Below, piece by piece: positions 1-5,598 of a stretch of DNA of 9,675 nt. The stretch spans positions 1 to 9,675 of the forward strand of contig QNDV01000057.1 in the NCBI GenBank assembly GCA_003646045.1. Direction: 5' to 3'. Below the pieces are notes generated by a model. The model was not told the origin of the DNA and did not search any database. It saw only the letters and a list, made by a program, of their open reading frames with translations. A program made the translations under genes and the position numbers. This DNA comes from a bacterium (GTDB taxonomy: Bacteria > Krumholzibacteriota > Krumholzibacteria > LZORAL124-64-63). How positions within the stretch are numbered: position 1 is the first letter of the stretch; the number at the start of each line of letters is the position of its first letter.

Positions 1-1123
1 CATCCTCCGAGGTATTGAAGGGTCCGAAAGAGAAACGTACGGCGCCGGCGGGGGCGGTACCCAGGGCCCGGTGCATCAGGGGGGCGCAATGCAGGCCCGT
101 GCGTACGGCGAGGCCATGCTCCAGGTCCAGGAATTGGCCGACGGTATGAGGGTCGTGTGCCGCCAGGTTCACCGCCACCACCGGCAGGCGGTCGGGACCC
201 AGGTTCGCGGGACGGGGTTCGCCCATGCCCACGACCGAGAGACCACGCAGTTCACGGCAGCCCTCGAGAAAGCGGTCGGCCAGCCCGTGTTCGTGTGCGG
301 CCACGTCTGCACACCCCTCGTCCTTCAACCAGTCCAGGGCGGCGGCCAAGCCGGTCAGCCCGACGCTGTTGAGGGTGCCGGCCTCGAGCCGGTAGGGCCA
401 GGACCGGGGGTGGTCCGCCTCGGCCGAGCGTGTACCGGTACCGCCCCAGCGCGTGCTGCGTATCTCGACTTCCGGTCCCACCAGCAAACCGCCCGTGCCG
501 GTGGGACCGAGCAGTCCCTTGTGGCCGGTGAATGCCACCATGTCCACACCCAGTGTTGTCATGTCCACCGGGTGGGAGCCTGCTGTCTGGGCTGCATCCA
601 GCAGGACCGTCACTCCCCGGGATCGGCAGATCGCCGCCATGGCGGCGACGGGTTGGATGGCACCGCAGACATTGCTGGCGTGACCGAACACCGCCAGGGC
701 CGTGTGCGGGCGCAGGGCCGATTCGATATCGGTCGGATCCACACGGCCCTGGCCGTCGCAGGGAACCGCCGTCCATTCTATGAGACCCTGCCGTTGCAGG
801 GCGTGAAGGGGGCGCAGTACCGAGTTGTGCTCGATTACCGTCGTGATCACGTGGTCGCCTCGCTGGCAAAGGCCCGCGATGGCGAGGTTGAGGGCATCAG
901 TGGCATTGGCCGTGAATACACAGCGGTCGGGGTCCGCAGCCGGGTTGTTGAAGAAGCGGTCAAAGTGCCGGCGCAGGTCATCGATATCCGCTGCAGCCGC
1001 CAGGGCCAAGTCGTAGCCTGCACGGCCGGGGTTGACTGCACGGCTTGCCAGGTGGCCGGAGATGGCTTCGGCTACTGTGGGTGGCTTGGGGAAACTCGTG
1101 GCAGCGTGGTCCAGATAGATCAT
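1..1123 (-). CDS. Class V PLP-dependent aminotransferase, cysteine desulfurase-like (C-terminus cut by window edge)
   Basis: I translated the minus strand from an ATG at 1123-1121; 374 codons are visible before the edge. The protein opens with MIYLDHAATSFPKP, typical of cysteine desulfurase-type class V aminotransferases. His99 (TVIEH) should stack on the PLP ring. LDAAQTAG holds Asp176 for the pyridine nitrogen, and FTGHKG holds Lys202, the expected PLP Schiff-base lysine. A cysteine in RTGLHCAP (Cys346) fits the desulfurase persulfide position, and VRFSFGPFNT near the end is the usual C-terminal block, so perhaps ten residues are missing. The family would convert cysteine to alanine plus sulfane sulfur in the cytoplasm. 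The pattern resembles the am_tr_V (EF2568-like) group more than housekeeping IscS, and no suf or isc partner is visible, so the substrate is uncertain. A GGGAGGA lies about 24 bases upstream of the ATG, rather far. No in-frame stop separates them, but the conserved N-terminus begins exactly at this ATG, which decided the start. Confidence 0.9.
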   Translation of the reverse strand, partial: MIYLDHAATSFPKPPTVAEAISGHLASRAVNPGRAGYDLALAAAADIDDLRRHFDRFFNNPAADPDRCVFTANATDALNLAIAGLCQRGDHVITTVIEHNSVLRPLHALQRQGLIEWTAVPCDGQGRVDPTDIESALRPHTALAVFGHASNVCGAIQPVAAMAAICRSRGVTVLLDAAQTAGSHPVDMTTLGVDMVAFTGHKGLLGPTGTGGLLVGPEVEIRSTRWGGTGTRSAEADHPRSWPYRLEAGTLNSVGLTGLAAALDWLKDEGCADVAAHEHGLADRFLEGCRELRGLSVVGMGEPRPANLGPDRLPVVAVNLAAHDPHTVGQFLDLEHGLAVRTGLHCAPLMHRALGTAPAGAVRFSFGPFNTSED

Positions 1124-1145
1124 TTCCGTGCTGGGATCCAGTAGC

Positions 1146-1195
1146 TGTCCTCCCGGTGATGAACCTGTCCGGTCTTGTCCGTACTATCCTGTCCG
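1146..1195. repeat. Cluster of short TGTCC(G) direct repeats in divergent intergenic region
   Basis: The pentamer TGTCC occurs at 1146, 1166, 1176 and 1190, and the last three extend to TGTCCG. The two downstream copies read TTGTCCGT (1175-1182) and CTGTCCGT (1189-1196). The repeats sit between the divergent aminotransferase and lipoprotein genes, just upstream of the proposed -35 box at 1199. They could be an operator for a regulator acting on one or both genes, or chance similarity. The spacings of 10 and 14 bases are not a clean helical repeat. What is seen is the repetition; regulatory use is inference. Confidence 0.3.
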
Positions 1196-1198
1196 TCC

Positions 1199-1227
1199 TT
1201 GCCATTGGCGGCGATCATCGGGATACT
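1199..1227 (+). promoter_or_regulatory. Candidate sigma70-type promoter for the lipoprotein-cyclophilin-uvrA group
   Basis: TTGCCA at 1199-1204 matches five of six bases of the TTGACA -35 consensus. After a 17-base spacer, GATACT at 1222-1227 matches four of six bases of TATAAT. Transcription would begin near 1234, leaving a leader of about 35 bases that ends in the GGAGG ribosome binding site before the ATG at 1270. It is the best-spaced promoter-like pair I noticed in this divergent gap. The call rests on consensus matching only. Confidence 0.45.
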
Positions 1228-1269
1228 ATGTTGTTCGTTGCCCCGACGCCAGCCTCGATGGAGGAAGAA

Positions 1270-1866
1270 ATGAACATTTGCCATCTATACCGGAGACACG
1301 GGACGAGTATGGGAAGCCTGGCTCTCATTGTTATCCTCGTGGCCCTGCTGGGCCTCACTGCCTGTGGCGGCGGGGACGAGCAGACGCAGGCCGACGATAC
1401 CGTGGCGGGGAACGTGACCAGGCAGGAGGCGCTACCGCTGCCCGCGACCCTGGATACCACACCGGCGGAGCATCCGGTCGCCCCGGGATCACCGGACCCG
1501 GAGACCGTACCGCCGACAGAACCGGTCACCGCCGAAACTGCCGCCGCACCGGCGGCCGAGCCGGAACCGGTCACCGCAACAGCACCGGCAGTCGAACCTG
1601 TCCCGGCCCCGCCCACCGCGGAACCGGTGACAGGCGCGTATTCCCTGCAACTCGGCGCCTTCAGGCGTCCGGGCAATGCTGCGGCCCTGCAGGCCCGGCT
1701 GGGAGAACTGGGCTACGATGCCGCAGTCGAGATCGTCCAACTTGATAGCGGAACCCTGCAGCGTGTGGTGCTGTATGGATTCGCTGATCGCACGGAAGCA
1801 GAACAGGTGGGCGAGGCCATCCATCGCCGACTGGACCTGGAGTACCTGATCCGGCGCCGCCCCTGA
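1270..1866 (+). CDS. SPOR-domain lipoprotein
   Basis: This 198-residue protein is predicted to be lipid-anchored and to bind peptidoglycan. The N-terminus has basic residues (RRH, 8-10), a hydrophobic stretch (about 16-29) and the lipobox LTAC, giving acylated Cys32 followed by GGGDE. The Asp/Glu close behind the cysteine does not settle inner or outer membrane. Residues 33-121 are a Pro/Ala/Glu/Thr-rich linker, presumably disordered, with repeated EPVTA-like units. Residues 122-198 read as a SPOR domain, starting YSLQLGAF and ending EYLIRRRP; SPOR domains bind glycan strands stripped of stem peptides, often at division sites. The start at 1270 is chosen for GGAGG at 1260-1264, five bases upstream, and for the sensible signal peptide; ATGs at 1258 and 1309 are alternatives. 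Twenty bases separate its stop from the cyclophilin gene, suggesting cotranscription. It resembles RlpA- or DamX-type proteins only in the SPOR part; its specific role is unknown. Confidence 0.88.
   Translation: MNICHLYRRHGTSMGSLALIVILVALLGLTACGGGDEQTQADDTVAGNVTRQEALPLPATLDTTPAEHPVAPGSPDPETVPPTEPVTAETAAAPAAEPEPVTATAPAVEPVPAPPTAEPVTGAYSLQLGAFRRPGNAAALQARLGELGYDAAVEIVQLDSGTLQRVVLYGFADRTEAEQVGEAIHRRLDLEYLIRRRP
1519..1634 (+). repeat. Imperfect repeats coding for EPVT units in the lipoprotein linker
   Basis: The 14-mer GAACCGGTCACCGC occurs exactly at 1519-1532 and again at 1564-1577, and a diverged copy (GAACCGGTGACAG) begins at 1621. All are in the same reading frame and encode EPVTA, EPVTA and EPVTG within the Pro/Ala-rich linker. 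The spacings are 45 and 57 bases, so this is not a strict tandem array. It most likely grew by in-frame duplication in a low-complexity spacer between the membrane anchor and the SPOR domain. Confidence 0.6.
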
Positions 1867-1886
1867 GCGCCGCCTCTGGAGGAATC

Positions 1887-2624
1887 ATGCACCACGCTAC
1901 ACACACTTTCCGCTGCCTGCTGGTCCTGTTCCTGGTGGCCGTCCTGCCGGGACTGGCCGTGGCCGAACCCCTGTTCGTCCGCTTCGAAACCGACGAGGGA
2001 CCGATCCTGCTGGTCACCTACCCCGAACTGGCACCCAACCACGTGGCGAACCTGGTACACCTGTCCGAGACGGGTTTCTATGACGGGTCCAAATTCCATC
2101 GCATCGTGCCGGGGTTCGTGATCCAGGGCGGTGACCCCAACAGCAAGGACGCCGACCCCCGCAATGACGGCATGGGCGGGCCGACCCTGGCGGATGTTAT
2201 CGGTGCCGAGGACGCCGAGTTGCTGCAGGCCCTCAACGACCGCCTCGCCGAGCGTGGCTACAAGGGACTGGAGGGCATGGCCAACCTCAAACAGGAATTC
2301 TCGGCGGTCAAGCATGTGCGCGGGACCCTGAGCATGGCTCGCGGTCGCGACGTGGATTCGGCCGGCAGCCAGTTCTTCATCTGCGTGGCGGTAACTCCCC
2401 AACTGGATACCCAGTACACCGTATTCGGCTACGCGGTGACTGGACAGGACGTGGCTGACCGCATCGTCAGTGCCGAAAAGAACCCGAGCGCGGGACGCGA
2501 TTATCCGTCGGTACCGGTGGCCATCAACCGGGCCGTGGTGATCCGGGGTACCGAGGATCTGACTGCTGCCGAGCGCGCTGCCTGGGACGCCCTGCCGGCC
2601 GACCTGCAGACCAAGACCCGCTAG
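1887..2624 (+). CDS. Exported cyclophilin-type peptidyl-prolyl cis-trans isomerase
   Basis: This 245-residue protein should catalyse cis-trans isomerisation of X-Pro bonds during folding in the periplasm. A signal peptide with a hydrophobic core at about 10-23 ends in AVA|EP, so cleavage is likely after Ala26. The cyclophilin fold follows: FHRIVPGFVIQGGD (70-83) holds the catalytic arginine Arg72, RGTLSMAR is at 145-152, SQFFI at 161-165 and LDTQYTVFG at 173-181. The residue matching human CypA Trp121 is Gln172, which predicts weak cyclosporin binding. Between GGP (97-99) and EF (137-138) there are about 30 more residues than usual, largely charged and probably helical, so the protein is longer than a minimal cyclophilin. 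TGGAGGA at 1877-1883 is a strong ribosome binding site just before the ATG. The uvrA start lies only five bases beyond its stop, so the two are probably cotranscribed although their compartments differ. Confidence 0.92.
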   Translation: MHHATHTFRCLLVLFLVAVLPGLAVAEPLFVRFETDEGPILLVTYPELAPNHVANLVHLSETGFYDGSKFHRIVPGFVIQGGDPNSKDADPRNDGMGGPTLADVIGAEDAELLQALNDRLAERGYKGLEGMANLKQEFSAVKHVRGTLSMARGRDVDSAGSQFFICVAVTPQLDTQYTVFGYAVTGQDVADRIVSAEKNPSAGRDYPSVPVAINRAVVIRGTEDLTAAERAAWDALPADLQTKTR

Positions 2625-2629
2625 CATCC

Positions 2630-5488
2630 ATGGCCGAAGCACCAAAGGCGGGCAAGAGTAACAGGCGCGGCGCCCCGGGGCAGATAGTGCTCCGTGGTGT
2701 CCGGGTCCACAACCTGCGTGATATCGATGTGGATCTGCCCCGCCGCCGCCTGGTGGTGGTGACCGGTCCCAGCGGATCGGGCAAGAGCTCCCTGGCTTTC
2801 GACACCCTCTACGCCGAGGGCCAACGCCGCTACGTGGAGAGCCTCTCCAGTTACGCCCACCAGTATCTAAACCAGATGCCAAAACCTGATGTGGATCGTA
2901 TCGAGGGCCTGTCGCCGGCCTTGGCCATCGACCAGAAGGGACTGGGACGAAGTCCACGTTCCACCGTGGGCACGGTCACCGAGATTTCCGCCTTCCTGAG
3001 GCTGCTCTTCGCCCGTTGTGGCGTCATTCACTGCCCGGACTGCGGCGTTCCCGCTTCGGGACGTTCACTGGCCGCCATCGAGGACGAGATAGCCGCTTTA
3101 CCGGCTGACACCCGCTTCCACCTGCTGGCCCCGGTGATTCTGGGTCGCCGTGGCGAGCACCGCAAATTGCTGGACGATCTGCGCGGCCAGGGCTATCTGC
3201 GGGTGCTGGTGGACGGTGAACTGCACGAACTGGACGACGAGATCAAGCTGGATCGTGGTCGGCGTCACGATATTGCCGTGGTCGTGGACGGACTCAGGAA
3301 CAGACCCGGCAGCCGCGAGCGGTTGCGGGCGGGTCTGGACCGGGCCGCCGCCCTGGGTGGCGGAACGGTCATCGTGAGCCTGGGGGACGAACAGCGTGTC
3401 TACAGCCGGGACTCGTCGTGCCCCGGTTGCGGTCGTGGTTTCAGCGCACCGGAGCCGCGATTGTTCTCCTTCAATTCACCTGCCGGATCCTGTCCGGCGT
3501 GTAACGGTCTCGGGGGGCAGCGTACGATCCAACCCGAGTCGCTGGTACCGGATCCGGGGCGCAGCCTGGCCGCAGGCGGGGTGGAGTTTCTCAAGGGCAA
3601 GGAGACCAGTTGGCTGTATGTCCAACTGGAGGCCCTGGCCGAAACACTGGGTTTCGGAATGGACACGCCCTTCGGCGCCATACCCGCTGCCCACCGCGAT
3701 ATCGTATTTCACGGTTTTTCCGCGGACGATACCGAACGCCTGCAGTCACACAAGCATTGGAACGCCTTCCTGCGGGACTGGAGTGGGCTGGTCCCCGAAC
3801 TGGTGCGGCGCCACCGCGAGACGAAGTCGGAGAAGGTGCGGTCATCCCTCGAACGCATGATGATCGAGCAGGTCTGCACCGAGTGTCACGGCCATCGCCT
3901 GCGGGCCGAGGCGTTGAATGTGCGAATCGCGGGCAAACACATCGGCCAGGCCACGGCCCTGACCCTGACCGAGTTCGAGGCCTGGGTCGAGACCGTGGCC
4001 TTCCCGGGTGAGCGCGAACGAGTGGTGGCCAAACCCATTCTCGACCTGATCCGGCACCGGTTGCGCTTCCTGCTGCAAGTGGGGGTGAATTACCTGTCCC
4101 TGTCCCGCGGTACGGCCACTCTCTCGGGAGGCGAAGGACAGCGCGTGCGTCTGGCCACCCAGGTGGGTAGCCATCTCACGGGTGTTCTCTACATCCTCGA
4201 CGAACCCAGCGTCGGTTTGCACCATCGCGACATCCACCGACTCATCGACACCCTGCGTGCGTTGCGTGACCGGGGCAATTCGGTGGTGGTGGTGGAACAC
4301 GACCGCGACGTCATGCTTGCGGCGGACCACATCGTGGACCTGGGCCCGGGTGCCGGTGAACACGGCGGGCTGGTGGTAGCCCAGGGTACTCCGGACGAAG
4401 TGGCCGCGAAGGTGGGCACGGCCACCGGTGATTACCTGGCGGGCCGGGTGGGGCTGGAAGGTCCTGAGCCCCTGGGGGGTGGCCTACCGGCGCAGGGGCA
4501 TCTGGTCATGCGCGGCCTGACCGGTCGCAACCTGCGCGGTATCGACCTGGAGATTCCCCTGGGGAGGCTGACCGTGGTTACGGGTGTTTCCGGTTCGGGC
4601 AAGAGTACGGCGGTGCATGAGACCCTCTACCGGGCCCTGGCCATGCGCAAGCATAGGGCCCGACAGGTACCGGCTCCCTTCACGGCTCTTGAGGGCGACG
4701 AGGAAGTGGCGTCCGTGGTGCTGGTGGACCAGACCCCCATCGGCCGCTCGCCCCGGTCCACTCCCGCCACCTACACCGGGCTCTACAACCACATCCGCAA
4801 GCTGTATGCCCAGACCAATCTGGCGCGCATGCGCGGCTACAAGGCGGGCCGCTTCAGCTTCAACACCGCGGGGGGCCGCTGTCCGGTGTGCGAGGGGGCA
4901 GGTCTGCGGCGCCTGACCATGGACTTCCTGCCCGATGTGGAAGTGCTTTGCGAGGAGTGCGGCGGCCGCCGGTTCGACCGTGAGACCCTCGAAGTGCAAT
5001 TCAAGGGCCTGGATATCGCAGCGCTGCTGGAGATGAGCGTGGAGGAGGCCCGTGAGAGCCTGGCGAACATTCCGCCCTGCCGCAGGATCCTGGATATAAT
5101 GCACGGCGTGGGGCTGGACTACCTGCGCCTCGGCCAGTCGGGCGGTACCCTTTCCGGGGGCGAGGCCCAGCGCATCAAACTGGTGAAGGAATTGACCAAG
5201 GGAGGGCGACGGCACACCCTGTACATCCTGGACGAGCCCACCACCGGACTGCATCACTGCGACGTGGACCGGCTCATGGCGGTACTGGAGCGCCTGCTGG
5301 TCAACGGCAACAGTATCGTGGTCATCGAACACCATGCCGAGGTCATCCGTCGGGCCGACCACATCATAGACCTGGGACCGGAGGGTGGCGCCGAAGGCGG
5401 GGGCATCGTGGTCCAGGGTTCGCTGTCCGACGTAATGGCGGCGAAGGGTTCATATACCGGTGTGATGCTGAGGAACCTGTTCGGCTGA
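2630..5488 (+). CDS. uvrA: UvrA-type excinuclease ABC ATPase subunit
   Basis: This 952-residue protein matches the damage-sensing ATPase of nucleotide excision repair, which dimerises, scans DNA and loads UvrB. It has the full UvrA architecture. The first half has Walker A GPSGSGKSS (Lys52), a UvrB-binding-like region (about 130-255, with GRRGEHRKLLDDLR), a zinc module (Cys264, Cys267, Cys288, Cys291), signature LSGGEGQR (498-505) and Walker B ILDEPS (Asp524, Glu525). The second half has Walker A GVSGSGKST (Lys658), a zinc module (Cys751, Cys754, Cys774, Cys777), signature LSGGEAQR (841-848) and Walker B ILDEPT (Asp868, Glu869). Length is close to the usual 940, and the UvrB-binding region argues against the short UvrA2 class. 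Non-consensus spots include GLGRSPRST where TTSRNPRST is usual, Gly503 in the first signature and EHHAEVI near the end, so it may be a second UvrA. The ATG has no clear ribosome binding site; five bases after the cyclophilin stop, it probably depends on translational coupling. No uvrB or uvrC is visible. Confidence 0.93.
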   Translation: MAEAPKAGKSNRRGAPGQIVLRGVRVHNLRDIDVDLPRRRLVVVTGPSGSGKSSLAFDTLYAEGQRRYVESLSSYAHQYLNQMPKPDVDRIEGLSPALAIDQKGLGRSPRSTVGTVTEISAFLRLLFARCGVIHCPDCGVPASGRSLAAIEDEIAALPADTRFHLLAPVILGRRGEHRKLLDDLRGQGYLRVLVDGELHELDDEIKLDRGRRHDIAVVVDGLRNRPGSRERLRAGLDRAAALGGGTVIVSLGDEQRVYSRDSSCPGCGRGFSAPEPRLFSFNSPAGSCPACNGLGGQRTIQPESLVPDPGRSLAAGGVEFLKGKETSWLYVQLEALAETLGFGMDTPFGAIPAAHRDIVFHGFSADDTERLQSHKHWNAFLRDWSGLVPELVRRHRETKSEKVRSSLERMMIEQVCTECHGHRLRAEALNVRIAGKHIGQATALTLTEFEAWVETVAFPGERERVVAKPILDLIRHRLRFLLQVGVNYLSLSRGTATLSGGEGQRVRLATQVGSHLTGVLYILDEPSVGLHHRDIHRLIDTLRALRDRGNSVVVVEHDRDVMLAADHIVDLGPGAGEHGGLVVAQGTPDEVAAKVGTATGDYLAGRVGLEGPEPLGGGLPAQGHLVMRGLTGRNLRGIDLEIPLGRLTVVTGVSGSGKSTAVHETLYRALAMRKHRARQVPAPFTALEGDEEVASVVLVDQTPIGRSPRSTPATYTGLYNHIRKLYAQTNLARMRGYKAGRFSFNTAGGRCPVCEGAGLRRLTMDFLPDVEVLCEECGGRRFDRETLEVQFKGLDIAALLEMSVEEARESLANIPPCRRILDIMHGVGLDYLRLGQSGGTLSGGEAQRIKLVKELTKGGRRHTLYILDEPTTGLHHCDVDRLMAVLERLLVNGNSIVVIEHHAEVIRRADHIIDLGPEGGAEGGGIVVQGSLSDVMAAKGSYTGVMLRNLFG

Positions 5489-5507
5489 TCAGCGCGGCCG
5501 ATTCGGC

Positions 5508-5536
5508 TTGGCGATCCTCCATCGCCGGGTTAGATT
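5508..5536 (+). promoter_or_regulatory. Weak candidate promoter for the gcv operon
   Basis: TTGGCG at 5508-5513 and TAGATT at 5531-5536 each match four of six bases of the sigma70 -35 and -10 consensus, with a 17-base spacer. The start would fall near 5543, giving a leader of about 55 bases that contains the hairpin at 5549-5567. The inverted repeat at 5510-5526 overlaps the -35 box and spacer and could also be a regulator site. Support is consensus matching alone, so this is tentative. Confidence 0.27.
5510..5526. repeat. Perfect 6-bp inverted repeat with 5-base loop downstream of uvrA
   Basis: GGCGAT (5510-5515) and ATCGCC (5521-5526) are exact reverse complements around the loop CCTCC. 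The repeat begins 21 bases after the uvrA stop. It could form a small RNA hairpin at the end of the uvrA transcript, but no T-run follows, so a classical intrinsic terminator is unlikely. A protein-binding palindrome upstream of gcvT is an equal possibility. Confidence 0.35.
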
Positions 5537-5548
5537 CCGGTTATTCCC

Positions 5549-5567
5549 ACCCGGCCGGAGGCCGGGT
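5549..5567 (+). terminator. GC-rich hairpin, possible weak terminator or gcvT leader structure
   Basis: CCCGGCC (5550-5556) pairs exactly with GGCCGGG (5560-5566) around the loop GGA, and A5549 with T5567 adds an eighth pair. The sequence after it, TTGCTGTTTCC, is only moderately T-rich, so termination would be weak. It could end the uvrA transcript, or sit in the gcvT leader if transcription starts near 5543. It is the strongest hairpin I noticed between the two gene groups. Confidence 0.4.
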
Positions 5568-5598
5568 TGCTGTTTCCTCTCGCGTGGAGTTTCCCGCC

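Noticed and set aside
71..1144. 357-codon plus-strand frame across the aminotransferase region
   Set aside because: The minus strand reads as an intact class V aminotransferase with all catalytic motifs; the plus-strand translation is low-complexity and unrecognisable.
1045..1269. Extended upstream start for the SPOR lipoprotein
   Set aside because: It would overlap the divergent aminotransferase start, place 75 unrelated residues ahead of the signal peptide and ignore the strong GGAGG at 1260.
1519..1634. Repeats as a CRISPR or mobile-element signal
   Set aside because: The copies are short, imperfect, irregularly spaced and in frame within a protein linker, which fits low-complexity coding duplication.
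1713..2957. 414-codon minus-strand frame spanning the lipoprotein end, cyclophilin and uvrA start
   Set aside because: It crosses three well-supported plus-strand genes with their own ribosome binding sites, and its translation has no family features.
5489..5598. Glycine riboswitch upstream of gcvT
   Set aside because: I searched by eye for the conserved aptamer core and did not find it, and the gap is short. A covariance search was not possible here.
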